The position numbers and the translations under genes are program-made. Shown one piece after another: positions 1-7,632 of a stretch of DNA of 40,170 nt; position 1 is the stretch's first letter; each line of letters starts with the position of its first letter. The stretch covers positions 68,148 to 108,317 of the forward strand of contig CAJTOU010000001.1 of assembly GCA_910577835.1 (NCBI GenBank), given 5' to 3'. The notes under the pieces were generated by a model. The model made no database searches. It saw nothing but the letters and a program-made list of their open reading frames with translations, and had not been told where the DNA came from. Source of the DNA: an uncultured Lachnospiraceae bacterium. Lineage in GTDB: Bacteria > Bacillota_A > Clostridia > Lachnospirales > Lachnospiraceae.

Positions 1-486
1 CGTTATGCTACAATTCAGATTGTGGAGGATGAGACGGAAGGTCTTAAAATTCCAAAAACATCTGTTGTCACTAAGGATTTCTTTCTGGTTCCAAAGGATT
101 TTGCCTCAAAGGGAGGGGATTCGGATGAAACCGGATATTATAAAAGGGTATATGATGAAGATAATAACATGACTGTCAAATTTATTGCGCCTGAGATTTA
201 TTATTCAGATGAACAATATTATTATATTGACAATGAGGATTTTGAAAAGGGTGATGTAATTATTAAAAATGATTCTTCCGAAACCTTTACCATAGGGCAG
301 ACAAGTTCTTTGGAGGGTGTATATAATGTCAATAGTGGATATTGTGTGTTTCGGAGGATTGAAAGACTTGCGGAAAGTGGAGACTATTTTCTTGTAGATA
401 TCAATACATCTTATGGATTGAAGGTGTATGACCATATTGTGATTGACGGAAGTATGGTGACAGAAAATGAAGTAGTATTTCGTTAA
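1..486 (+). CDS. HlyD-family efflux/adaptor-like protein, C-terminal part (5' truncated by window edge)
   Basis: The frame is open from base 1 and no credible start precedes it, so the gene begins outside the window. A GTG at 22 is internal, because the frame already reads RYATIQIV before it. The visible 161 residues are beta-rich and acidic. They read like the C-terminal beta domain of the HlyD-like membrane-fusion proteins that lie upstream of yggS and sepF in many Clostridia. This family anchors in the membrane through an N-terminal helix, which cannot be seen here. The next gene, yggS, starts 28 bp downstream on the same strand, so co-transcription is likely. The assignment rests on context and general sequence character, not on a catalytic motif, so the exact family is uncertain. 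Confidence 0.6.
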   Translation, partial: RYATIQIVEDETEGLKIPKTSVVTKDFFLVPKDFASKGGDSDETGYYKRVYDEDNNMTVKFIAPEIYYSDEQYYYIDNEDFEKGDVIIKNDSSETFTIGQTSSLEGVYNVNSGYCVFRRIERLAESGDYFLVDINTSYGLKVYDHIVIDGSMVTENEVVFR

Positions 487-513
487 AAATATAAAAAGCA
501 GAAGGAGAGAATT

Positions 514-1206
514 ATGCTGATTGAAAATTATAAATCTGTTTTGAATGAAGTAATGTACTCCTGTGAAAAAGCCGGAAGAAATGAAAATGAAGTGACATTA
601 ATTGCAGTAAGCAAAACAAAGCCGGTTTGTGATATTGAAGAACTGTACAGATATGGGGTAAGAGAATTCGGTGAAAACAAGGTTCAGGAGCTGTGTGATA
701 AATATGAAAAGCTGCCAAAGGATATTAAATGGCATATGATAGGACATCTGCAAAGAAACAAGGTGAAATATCTGATTGATAAGGTAGAGATGATTCATTC
801 GGTAGACTCTGTAAGACTTGCAAAAACGATTGAGGAGGAGGCTGCAAAAAAACAATTAACAATAAATATTCTGATTGAGGTAAATGTGGCAGAGGAAGAG
901 AGCAAGTTTGGCCTGAAATATGAAGAAACACTGAATATGATAAAGGAAATTTCTGACTTTGCACATATACAAATTCGGGGACTTATGACAATTGCTCCGT
1001 TTACAAAAACAGAGGAGGATAACAGAATTTATTTTAAAAAATTAAAAAAATTAGCTGTTGACATTGACAGCAAAAACATTCATAATGTAAGTATGGATTT
1101 TTTGTCAATGGGAATGACAGGAGATTATCATACTGCCATAGAGGAGGGAGCCACTCATGTGCGTGTTGGCACTGCAATCTTTGGGGAAAGAAATTATAAT
1201 CTTTAA
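514..1206 (+). CDS. yggS: YggS/PLPBP family pyridoxal phosphate homeostasis protein
   Basis: A 230-residue cytoplasmic protein of the YggS/PROSC family, which binds pyridoxal 5'-phosphate and buffers its pool without a known catalytic activity. The PLP lysine is K34 in LIAVSKTKP. The family signature WHMIGHLQRNK follows around residue 75, and the C-terminal phosphate-binding part reads SMGMTGDYHTAIEEGATHVRVGTAIFG. The length is normal for the family. The ATG at 514 sits behind AAGGAGA at 502-508. It is followed 12 bp downstream by sepF, an arrangement known across Firmicutes, where yggS belongs to the division cluster. There is no sign of truncation. The call is secure. Confidence 0.95.
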   Translation: MLIENYKSVLNEVMYSCEKAGRNENEVTLIAVSKTKPVCDIEELYRYGVREFGENKVQELCDKYEKLPKDIKWHMIGHLQRNKVKYLIDKVEMIHSVDSVRLAKTIEEEAAKKQLTINILIEVNVAEEESKFGLKYEETLNMIKEISDFAHIQIRGLMTIAPFTKTEEDNRIYFKKLKKLAVDIDSKNIHNVSMDFLSMGMTGDYHTAIEEGATHVRVGTAIFGERNYNL

Positions 1207-1218
1207 GGAGATAAAAAG

Positions 1219-1737
1219 ATGAGCAAATTCGGAGATAAATTTTTAGATATGTTCCAATTGAATAATGACGATTATGATGAAGATTATGACGAAGATTATG
1301 ATGAAGATTACGAGGAGGACGGTAGAAGGAGTTATAAGAGAAAGTCCAGAGCAGAAGATTATGACGAGGAAGAGGACAGGCGTACACGCGACAAGGCTTC
1401 AAAAAGTAAAAGCAATTCAAAGGTAGTTCCAATGAGAACGGGAAGGAGTGGCATGGAAGTCTGTGTTATTAAACCTACAAGCGTGGAAGAATCAAGAGAG
1501 GTAACAGATACTCTGTTAAGTGGGAGAGCTGTTATTTTAAATCTTGAAGGACTGCATGTGGAGATTGCTCAAAGAATCGTAGATTTTACCTCCGGTTCCT
1601 GTTATGCTGTTAACGGAAATCTACAAAAGGTTTCAAATTACATATTTATTATTACACCTGAAAATGTTGATATTTCAGGTGATTTCCAGGACTTGCTTAC
1701 AAGCGGCGGATTTGACGTGGCTTCATTTAATAAATAA
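1219..1737 (+). CDS. sepF: Cell division protein SepF
   Basis: SepF links FtsZ filaments to the membrane at the division septum. The 172-residue protein has an N-terminal MSKFGDKFLDMF amphipathic helix typical of the membrane anchor. A very acidic and then basic linker (residues 17-75) follows. The conserved C-terminal SepF domain (about 85-170) includes the stretches ESREVTDTLLSGRAVILNL, RIVDFTSGSCYA and YIFIITPENV. The linker holds four near-identical 12-bp units encoding DYDE-type repeats (separate entry). The gene lies 12 bp after yggS with GGAG in the gap. Next comes a 121-bp gap with a weak hairpin before aroB, so the division unit may end here. Confidence 0.95.
   Translation: MSKFGDKFLDMFQLNNDDYDEDYDEDYDEDYEEDGRRSYKRKSRAEDYDEEEDRRTRDKASKSKSNSKVVPMRTGRSGMEVCVIKPTSVEESREVTDTLLSGRAVILNLEGLHVEIAQRIVDFTSGSCYAVNGNLQKVSNYIFIITPENVDISGDFQDLLTSGGFDVASFNK
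1270..1317 (+). repeat. Four tandem 12-bp units inside sepF (DYDE repeat)
   Basis: Units at 1270-1281, 1282-1293, 1294-1305 and 1306-1317 read GATTATGATGAA, GATTATGACGAA, GATTATGATGAA and GATTACGAGGAG. Each encodes Asp-Tyr-Asp/Glu-Glu. Units one and three are identical. The unit length is a multiple of three, so copy-number change would lengthen or shorten the acidic SepF linker without a frameshift. Confidence 0.9.
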
Positions 1738-1744
1738 ATTTCTT

Positions 1745-1785
1745 AGTCATTGGTATACAGAAAGATATATCAGTGACTATCTTTT
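1745..1785 (+). terminator. Weak hairpin after sepF
   Basis: AGTCATTGGTATA (1745-1757) can pair with TATATCAGTGACT (1766-1778), with two G-U pairs and an 8-nt loop, and ATCTTTT follows. The T run is short and the stem AT-rich, so this is a possible partial terminator between sepF and aroB rather than a certain one. A TATAAT lies at 1799-1804 without a recognisable -35 box. Confidence 0.35.
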
Positions 1786-1858
1786 ATTAGGTAATCAATA
1801 TAATCAGTCAAAAACTGTATTATTTTTAACTATGTTATTTAAAAGAGAGGAATAGAAT

Positions 1859-2962
1859 ATGTCTGAAAGATTGGCAGTTCATGAAAATCATAATATTATT
1901 TATGAGATTGTGATAGAAAAGGACTTTGAAAATCTAAAATCCGAGTTAAATAAGCTGAAGGTTTCAGAAAGAAAGCTTTGTATTGTGACAGAAACAACGG
2001 TTGGAGCCATTTATACCAGAGAAATAAAAAAGATATTGGAAGAATGTGCAAAAGAAACCTTTGTATTTACCTTTGAGGCAGGAGAAAAAAATAAAAATCT
2101 GTATACAATAAAGGATTTGTATACATTTTTGATAGAAAAACACTTTGACCGCAGGGATATGTTAGTGGCACTTGGCGGAGGCGTAACAGGAGATATGACC
2201 GGATACTGTGCGGCTACTTATCTGAGAGGAATTGATTTTATACAAATTCCAACTTCGCTTCTTGCGCAGGTAGACAGCAGTGTAGGTGGAAAAACCGGCG
2301 TGGATTTTGACGGGTATAAAAATATGGTTGGAGCTTTTTATCAGCCAAAACTAGTTTATATTGCAACTGACACTTTAAAGACGCTGACAAAAAGAGAATT
2401 TCTGTCAGGAATGGGTGAAGTAATAAAATACGGAATTATAAAGGATAAGGAATTTTTTTATTATCTAAAAAAACATGCAGACGAAATTAAAAATTACGAA
2501 GAACAGGCGTTGTCTTATATTATAAAAGTAAGCTGTGATACCAAACGAAAAGTAGTTGAAAGTGATTTTAAGGAGCAGGGAGAGCGTGCGCTTTTAAATT
2601 TTGGACATACACTTGGTCATGCAATTGAAAAATATTTATATATGGATATGCTGCATGGAGAATGTGTTTCTGTGGGAATGGCAGGAGCAGCTTTTCTTTC
2701 ATATGATAAAGGATATCTTTCAGAGCATGCGAAAAAAGAAATCATAGATTTGCTGACACTTTATGAGCTTCCTGTTTCTGAGAGCAGAATTTATGTTGAA
2801 AAAGTGCTTGCGGCAACAGGCAGCGATAAGAAAATGGAAGGTGGAAAAATAAAATTTATTGTGATAGATGAAATTGGCCACTCCTTTATTGACAAGTCGG
2901 TAAGTCTGTCTGAGATGGAATCGGCATTGTATTATATAACAGAAAATCGTATGGAGATTTGA
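1859..2962 (+). CDS. aroB: 3-dehydroquinate synthase
   Basis: Second step of the shikimate pathway: it converts DAHP to 3-dehydroquinate using NAD and a divalent metal. The 367 residues match the normal family length. Diagnostic stretches are LVALGGGVTGDMTGYCAATY (nucleotide binding, about 100-120), IPTSLLAQVDSSVGGKTGVD, KNMVGAFYQPKLV, GMGEVIKYGII and the metal-binding histidines in FGHTLGHAIE and MLHGECVSVGM. The ATG at 1859 follows AGAGAGGA at a suitable distance. The 3' end directly precedes the lspA ribosome binding site (lspA ATG 14 bp after the stop), suggesting coupled expression with lspA and the pseudouridine synthase. No other shikimate genes are in the window. Confidence 0.95.
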   Translation: MSERLAVHENHNIIYEIVIEKDFENLKSELNKLKVSERKLCIVTETTVGAIYTREIKKILEECAKETFVFTFEAGEKNKNLYTIKDLYTFLIEKHFDRRDMLVALGGGVTGDMTGYCAATYLRGIDFIQIPTSLLAQVDSSVGGKTGVDFDGYKNMVGAFYQPKLVYIATDTLKTLTKREFLSGMGEVIKYGIIKDKEFFYYLKKHADEIKNYEEQALSYIIKVSCDTKRKVVESDFKEQGERALLNFGHTLGHAIEKYLYMDMLHGECVSVGMAGAAFLSYDKGYLSEHAKKEIIDLLTLYELPVSESRIYVEKVLAATGSDKKMEGGKIKFIVIDEIGHSFIDKSVSLSEMESALYYITENRMEI

Positions 2963-2976
2963 GGAAGGGGAATTTC

Positions 2977-3546
2977 ATGATAAATTATGCTGACTCAGAG
3001 ATTGAAAAGTCCATACCTAAGATAACCGCAAAAAGAATACTTGGAAAAGGGATAATATATGCCGTTCTGATTTTTATACTTTTTGGAATTGACCAGTATA
3101 CGAAGCGGCTTGCTGTAATACATTTAAAGGACGGAAAAGATTTTGTACTTATAAAAAATATACTTTCTTTTTCCTATCTGGAAAATACAGGGGCTGCATG
3201 GGGTGTATTATCAGGAAAAATCACGCTGTTCGCAGTTTTTACCTGTATTCTGATTGTATTGATAATACTGATTATACTTCGGTTAGAGCGTATGGCCGGC
3301 GTAAAATATCGCATGCTTCAGCTCGATATGGCAGTTCTTCTGGCCGGCGCTGTTGGAAATCTGGCGGACAGGTTGATAAATGGCTATGTAGTAGATTTTA
3401 TCAAAACAGATTTTATTAATTTTCCTGTGTTTAATGTCGCAGACTGTTATGTCACTCTGTCAATGATAATACTGATTATATTTTTATTATTTTTTATGAA
3501 AGAAGATGAATTAGATAATATTTTTTATTTAAAAAGAAAAAAATGA
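2977..3546 (+). CDS. lspA: Lipoprotein signal peptidase (signal peptidase II)
   Basis: An inner-membrane aspartyl protease that removes signal peptides from diacylated prolipoproteins. From the ATG at 2977 it is 189 residues. I prefer this start to an upstream TTG at 2959 because GAGGAAGGGG at 2961-2970 is a good ribosome binding site for it. Four membrane segments are visible. Conserved motifs are NTGAAWGVL (70-78), AGAVGNLADR with catalytic D131, and FNVADCYVT with catalytic D156. The soluble N-terminus of about 20 residues is longer than in minimal LspA. A client in this window is the lipoprotein encoded at 18564-20846. The gene overlaps an alternative upstream start of the next gene by 4 bp. 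Confidence 0.94.
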   Translation: MINYADSEIEKSIPKITAKRILGKGIIYAVLIFILFGIDQYTKRLAVIHLKDGKDFVLIKNILSFSYLENTGAAWGVLSGKITLFAVFTCILIVLIILIILRLERMAGVKYRMLQLDMAVLLAGAVGNLADRLINGYVVDFIKTDFINFPVFNVADCYVTLSMIILIIFLLFFMKEDELDNIFYLKRKK

Positions 3547-3566
3547 AACTGAAAAAGGTGGAGAAG

Positions 3567-4478
3567 ATGCAGACAAATACTTTTTTAATTAATGAAGAAA
3601 ACAGCCAGCAGAGAATAGATATATATCTGACAGAGCAGTTTCCCGATTTTAGCAGGGCGAGAATCCAAAAACTTTTAGATAAAGGAGAAGTTACTGTAAA
3701 TGAAAAGGTAGTTAAGGCAAACCATAGATTAAAGGTAAATGATGAAATAATAATCAATATACCGGATGCCGAGCCGGTAGATATCAAGCCGGAGAATATT
3801 CCGCTGGATATTTATTATGAAGACGATGTTGTTCTTGTGGTAAATAAACCAAAGGAAATGGTGGTACATCCGGCTCTGGGACATCACTCAGGGACTCTTG
3901 TAAATGCTCTTTTATATCATTGTCAGGGAAATCTTTCTGGTATTAACGGAGAGCTGAGACCCGGAATTGTTCATAGAATAGACAAAAATACAACGGGATT
4001 GCTGGTAGTGTGTAAAACGGATTCAGCACATAATTATATTTCAAGTCAATTAAAAAGTCATAATATTAACAGAAAATATCATGCGATTGTGCATAATGTG
4101 CTGACAGAGGATGAGGGTACAATTAATATGCCAATTGGAAGAGATGTGAAAGACCGAAAAAAGATGGCTGTAAATTTTGAAAATGGAAAGGATGCCATAA
4201 CTCATTATAAGGTTTTAAAAAGGTTCCAGAATTTTACCTATATTGAATGCAGGTTAGAAACCGGACGTACTCATCAGATTAGAGTTCATATGTCACAAAT
4301 TGGACATCCGGTTCTTGGTGATGATGTTTATGGACCGAAAAATTGTCCATATCATCTGACCGGCCAGACGCTTCATGCTAAAAAATTGGGATTTTTACAT
4401 CCATCAACAAAGAAATATATGGAATTTGATTCTAATCTTCCAGAATATTTTGAAAGATTATTAAATATATTGTCTTAA
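3567..4478 (+). CDS. RluD-family 23S rRNA pseudouridine synthase
   Basis: Isomerises uridines to pseudouridine in RNA, probably 23S rRNA. An N-terminal S4 RNA-binding domain (about 13-60, with RARIQKLLDKGEVTVN) is followed by the RluA/RluD catalytic domain. The catalytic aspartate is D139 in HRIDKNTTGLL. The C-terminal GRTHQIRVHMSQIGHPVLGD motif is complete. I chose the ATG at 3567, which gives 303 residues, because AAAGGTGGAG lies just upstream. An in-frame ATG at 3543 overlaps the lspA stop and has no good binding site. RluD itself or the close Clostridial paralogue YlyB-type are equally possible, so no symbol is given. The order lspA then pseudouridine synthase is common in Firmicutes. Confidence 0.92.
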   Translation: MQTNTFLINEENSQQRIDIYLTEQFPDFSRARIQKLLDKGEVTVNEKVVKANHRLKVNDEIIINIPDAEPVDIKPENIPLDIYYEDDVVLVVNKPKEMVVHPALGHHSGTLVNALLYHCQGNLSGINGELRPGIVHRIDKNTTGLLVVCKTDSAHNYISSQLKSHNINRKYHAIVHNVLTEDEGTINMPIGRDVKDRKKMAVNFENGKDAITHYKVLKRFQNFTYIECRLETGRTHQIRVHMSQIGHPVLGDDVYGPKNCPYHLTGQTLHAKKLGFLHPSTKKYMEFDSNLPEYFERLLNILS

Positions 4479-4494
4479 GGAAAGGAGAAGCATT

Positions 4495-5130
4495 ATGCGA
4501 GATAAAATAGTAATAACAATAGGAAGACAATTTGGAAGCGGTGGGAGAGAAGTGGGAAGGCTGGTTGCAGAAAAACTTGGCATTTCCTTTTATGATAAAG
4601 AGCTTATTTCAGTAGCTGCAAAAGAAAGCGGATTATGTGAACAGATTTTTGAAACACACGATGAAAAACCCACCAGCAGCTTTTTGTATTCACTTGTAAT
4701 GGATACATATTCTCTTGGATTTGGCGGAAGCGGATATAATATGGATGTTCCGGTTGGACAGAAAGTATTTCTGGCACAATTTGACGCAATAAAAAAAATA
4801 GCAGAGAAGGAGTCCTGTGTAATTGTTGGTCGATGTGCAGACTATGCACTGGAAGACTGTAAAAATGTATTTCATGTATTTATTCATGCTGACAGACAGG
4901 ATAGAATTAATCGTGTGATGAAGCGCGATGATATTAAGAAAGAATCCGATGCATGGGATACAATTGTAAAATCAGATAAACGGAGAGCAAATTATTATAA
5001 TTATTATTCCAGCAAAAAGTGGGGCGAGGCCAAGACATATGACTTATGTATAAACAGTACGCTGCTTGGAATCGAAAACTGTGCAGAAGTGATTATTGAT
5101 ATGGCAGACAGAGCTTATCATTTTAGATAG
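4495..5130 (+). CDS. Cytidylate kinase-like family protein
   Basis: A 211-residue P-loop protein of the cytidylate kinase-like family (Pfam cytidylate kinase-like 2), common in Clostridia. The nucleotide-binding loop is GRQFGSGGREVG (about 8-19), followed by LAEKLG-like VAEKLGISFYDKEL. CVIVGRCADYAL and VFHVFIHADRQDR are the later kinase-like strands, and the RVMKRDD region corresponds to the lid. It is shorter than and different from the canonical Cmk that is often fused or linked to rpsA, so its true substrate is unknown. The ATG at 4495 follows AAGGAAAGGAG. It is the last gene of the rightward block and is followed by the hairpin at 5235-5294. Confidence 0.8.
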   Translation: MRDKIVITIGRQFGSGGREVGRLVAEKLGISFYDKELISVAAKESGLCEQIFETHDEKPTSSFLYSLVMDTYSLGFGGSGYNMDVPVGQKVFLAQFDAIKKIAEKESCVIVGRCADYALEDCKNVFHVFIHADRQDRINRVMKRDDIKKESDAWDTIVKSDKRRANYYNYYSSKKWGEAKTYDLCINSTLLGIENCAEVIIDMADRAYHFR

Positions 5131-5234
5131 ACAGACTAATATATTAAGTAAATAGATTGAAAATAAATTATAGACTCTTTATCTATATTTACTATAATTT
5201 ATATCAAAAAATTAATACAGAAAAATCATTAATA

Positions 5235-5294
5235 AAAAAGATTGATAACAAATAATTATTATTTTGATTTATTATTTATATTATCAATCTTTTT
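5235..5294. terminator. Bidirectional AT-rich hairpin between convergent genes
   Basis: AAAAAGATTGATAA (5235-5248) is the exact reverse complement of TTATCAATCTTTTT (5281-5294). Inside it, AAATAAT and ATTATTT can add further pairing. The arms begin with A-runs and end with T-runs, so each strand ends in a T tract. It sits between the convergent kinase-like gene (ends 5130) and recombinase gene (ends 5396) and fits a shared terminator, although it is GC-poor. The rest of 5131-5395 is very AT-rich with no gene seen. Confidence 0.6.
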
Positions 5295-5395
5295 GTATTG
5301 ATAATTTAATGATAAATATTTTTGATATTATAACTATTAAATAATTATTAGATGAGTATTTGGTTTATCTGTTATTTAAATTCTATATTTTTATA

Positions 5396-6475
5396 TTATT
5401 TAAAGTCAATATTTCCTGCCCGTTTTTTATTTTCCTCTGTCTGTGCCGCATAATGTTTTGCAGTAGTATTAATATTAGAATGTCCAAGAACGTCTGCTAC
5501 AAGTCGGATATCATTTGTTTTCTGATATAATGTGGTGCCGTAGGTTGCTCGACATTTATGAGGGCTGAATTTTTTACCCAAAAGAATCAGAGTATATTTT
5601 TCTACCAGATTTTCCATGGCATCCACACTGAGCCGCCGATATTTGCGGCTTAAAAACAGAGCCTCCTTATCTTTTTCAGGAGTATTGTCAGACAGATATT
5701 GTTTGCGTTCATTATCTATGTAATTTTTCAATTTTAAGGAAACTTCATCATTAAAGTATACAATATCATAAAAACCACCTTTGCGCTTAATATTAATACT
5801 TTTGTTCTCAAAATCAACATCTTTGATATCAAGTCCCTCACATTCAGAAATACGAATCCCAGTCCCTAACAAAAGCCATATTATGGCATTGTCACGAAAG
5901 TAATCCTTTTTTAAAAATGCTTTCTGCCTTTTGGGAATAGAGGGGTTTGTTAAAATAGTTTCCATACCGGACAGAAGACGTTCCACTTCATTATTTTCAC
6001 CATCATTGCTTAATTTCTTTATTATTTTTGGACTTTTTACCTTTGGCATTTCCACGTTTTTAGCTATATTTGCCGAAATATATTTTTTTCTTACCATATA
6101 ATCGAAAAGCCCACGTATTGGAGCCATTTTTCGAGCAATTGCCTTATTGTCATTTTTACTGACTTTTTTGTCGACAGATTCATGAAACCTCAAATAGCGC
6201 TGAAAATCCATAATATCTTCCTCAGTAAGTTCGGCAAGAAAATCTGCCGGAATTTCTTTTATAGAGGAATTTTTCAAAACAGGATTTTGTTCCGCAAAAA
6301 ATTGAAAAAATACCTGAAGGTCATAGGCATACGCTGTTAAGGTGCTGTATTTTACAACAAGCTCCCGATTCTGTAAATATGCGGAAGCATACTTGGGTAA
6401 ATTTCTGCAAAGCTCTCGAAATTTTGCTATTTGTTTATTTTCTTTATCCTGATAAAATTGGCTTTCATTTCGCAT
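5396..6475 (-). CDS. XerS-like tyrosine recombinase
   Basis: A 359-residue tyrosine recombinase. The N-terminal SAM-like core-binding domain covers about 25-130 and the catalytic domain about 165-355. All catalytic residues are present: R208 in GTGIRISE, K232 in RKGG, H306 and R309 in PHKCR, H332 in LGHSN and the nucleophile Y342 in KHYAA. At 359 residues it is longer than XerC/XerD (about 300) and close to the single recombinase XerS of streptococci. It also resembles XerS in the LPKYASAYLQ start region and the RKYRRLSVDAMENLVEKY stretch. No phage or transposon genes, tRNA or excisionase adjoin it, which favours a host role such as dimer resolution over a mobile element. The start ATG at 6475 has AAAGGAG upstream. 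A 36-bp palindrome lies 79 bp upstream (separate entry). Confidence 0.85.
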   Translation of the reverse strand: MRNESQFYQDKENKQIAKFRELCRNLPKYASAYLQNRELVVKYSTLTAYAYDLQVFFQFFAEQNPVLKNSSIKEIPADFLAELTEEDIMDFQRYLRFHESVDKKVSKNDNKAIARKMAPIRGLFDYMVRKKYISANIAKNVEMPKVKSPKIIKKLSNDGENNEVERLLSGMETILTNPSIPKRQKAFLKKDYFRDNAIIWLLLGTGIRISECEGLDIKDVDFENKSINIKRKGGFYDIVYFNDEVSLKLKNYIDNERKQYLSDNTPEKDKEALFLSRKYRRLSVDAMENLVEKYTLILLGKKFSPHKCRATYGTTLYQKTNDIRLVADVLGHSNINTTAKHYAAQTEENKKRAGNIDFK

Positions 6476-6800
6476 AAAATTCTCCTTTAAATCATTTAAT
6501 TTTAAAAATGTATTAAATTTATAAATATAAATTTTTTTCGGTTTTTCTCCTGGTATTTATCGGTTAAATTGACATTTAACCGATAAATAGATATATCCAA
6601 ATTTCCACTCCTCTTTCGCAGTTTTTCGACAACATTTCTTGCTTATGGATATACAACTGATTTTAAATTTGTTATCATTTAAATACATTTTTTGAATTAT
6701 ATCATTTCGCCAAAATAAAAGCAACCAGATTTCTTCTATCACTGCACTTATCCATTTCATCACTTCTCTCTAAAATTCCCCATTTTTCCCCAAAAACATA
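6476..6800. other. Intergenic region upstream of the recombinase gene
   Basis: A gap of about 390 bp separates the divergent recombinase and ttcA-like genes. Besides the palindrome at 6554-6589 and the ttcA-like promoter at 6801-6829, it holds AT-rich DNA. A minus-strand CCGAAAAA tract (plus-strand 6534-6541) recalls the CCGAAAAA core of the streptococcal dif site next to xerS. I see no convincing gene; an open frame at 6557-6763 on the minus strand has no ribosome binding site and no recognisable domain. Confidence 0.4.
6554..6589. repeat. Perfect 36-bp palindrome (16-bp arms, 4-bp centre)
   Basis: TATTTATCGGTTAAAT (6554-6569), centre TGAC, and its exact reverse complement ATTTAACCGATAAATA (6574-6589). 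It lies in the 5' region of the recombinase gene, about 80 bp from its start, with no T tract on either side. That argues against an ordinary terminator. It could be an operator, a recombinase core site, or an mRNA hairpin. Confidence 0.85.
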
Positions 6801-6829
6801 TTTACATTTCTTCAATTTTTCTATATAAT
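6801..6829 (+). promoter_or_regulatory. Sigma-A type promoter of the ttcA-like gene
   Basis: TTTACA at 6801-6806 and TATAAT at 6824-6829 are separated by exactly 17 bp. Transcription would start near 6836, about 30 bp before the ATG at 6868, with GAAAGGA as the ribosome binding site between them. Confidence 0.8.
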
Positions 6830-6867
6830 TAACCCTGTACTTAATTCCAGAAAGGATTCCCTAACTA

Positions 6868-7632
6868 ATGAAACTACAACAATTGCTTTCCTACACAAGA
6901 CGTGCTATCGACGACTATCACATGATTCACCCCAACGACACCATTGCCATCGGCATTTCCGGCGGTAAAGACAGTCTCGCCCTTCTTTACGCCCTTCATT
7001 CTCTGCAACGTTTTTACCCCATAAAATTCAATCTAAAAGCCATCACTGTTGACTTGGGGCTTGGCATTCAAAATTTAAACGAAATTCAAAATCTATGTAC
7101 ATCTATGAATATTGAATATCATGTAGTAAAAACAGAGATTGGAGACATCATTTTTCATGACCGCAAAGAATCCAATCCCTGTTCTCTTTGCGCCAAAATG
7201 CGCAAAGGTGCTCTAAATGAAACAGCCCTGAAAATAAACTGCAACAAAATTGCATATGCCCACCACCGCGACGATGTAATTGAAACCATGTTTCTCTCCC
7301 TGATTTACGAGGGTCGTTTCCACACTTTTTCTCCCAATACCTACCTTGACCGCACTGGTCTATACGTCATCCGTCCTATGATTTATGTCAACGAATGTGA
7401 CATCATAGGTTTCCAAAACAAATATGCCCTTCCTGTTGCGAAAAATCCATGTCCTGCTGATGGAAACACCAAAAGACAATATGTAAAAAATCTTTTGATT
7501 CAGCTAAATCATGAAAATCCCGGCGTAAAAGACCGCATATTTCATGCTATTACTTCTGGAGCCATAGAAAGCTGGAAGCTCAATGCTTCTGAAACGAATA
7601 ATATGGAACAGTCAGATAATTTCCAGTTGTAA
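6868..7632 (+). CDS. TtcA-family tRNA thiolation ATPase (PP-loop)
   Basis: A 254-residue PP-loop ATPase of the TtcA/TtuA superfamily. These enzymes adenylate a tRNA base and replace oxygen with sulfur; TtcA itself makes 2-thiocytidine-32. The PP-loop is SGGKDS (31-36). Cysteines C105 and C108 in NPCSLCAK, and C195 in NPCPADG, fit the three-cysteine iron-sulfur site of TtcA. RDDVIETMF (134-142) is the conserved helix. The exact tRNA target is not visible. Codon choice differs from the neighbours: many codons end in C (ATC, GAC, CAC, CCC), so the coding strand is C-rich rather than G-rich. The 3' end overlaps the convergent LysM gene by 53 bp. Confidence 0.85.
   Translation: MKLQQLLSYTRRAIDDYHMIHPNDTIAIGISGGKDSLALLYALHSLQRFYPIKFNLKAITVDLGLGIQNLNEIQNLCTSMNIEYHVVKTEIGDIIFHDRKESNPCSLCAKMRKGALNETALKINCNKIAYAHHRDDVIETMFLSLIYEGRFHTFSPNTYLDRTGLYVIRPMIYVNECDIIGFQNKYALPVAKNPCPADGNTKRQYVKNLLIQLNHENPGVKDRIFHAITSGAIESWKLNASETNNMEQSDNFQL

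Noticed and set aside
1799..1804. TATAAT between sepF and aroB as an aroB promoter
   Set aside because: No matching -35 box; AT-rich DNA gives such hexamers by chance.
5144..5154. TTAAGTAAATA, similar to the XerD-binding half of Firmicutes dif
   Set aside because: Only one arm resembles dif; the opposite arm does not match and the region is very AT-rich, so chance is likely.
5396..6475. Recombinase as part of an integrated mobile element
   Set aside because: No tRNA, attachment repeats, excisionase, replication, phage or conjugation genes nearby; neighbours are housekeeping genes.
6557..6763. 68-codon minus-strand open frame upstream of the recombinase
   Set aside because: It ends inside the perfect palindrome and has no plausible binding site or domain; more likely non-coding.
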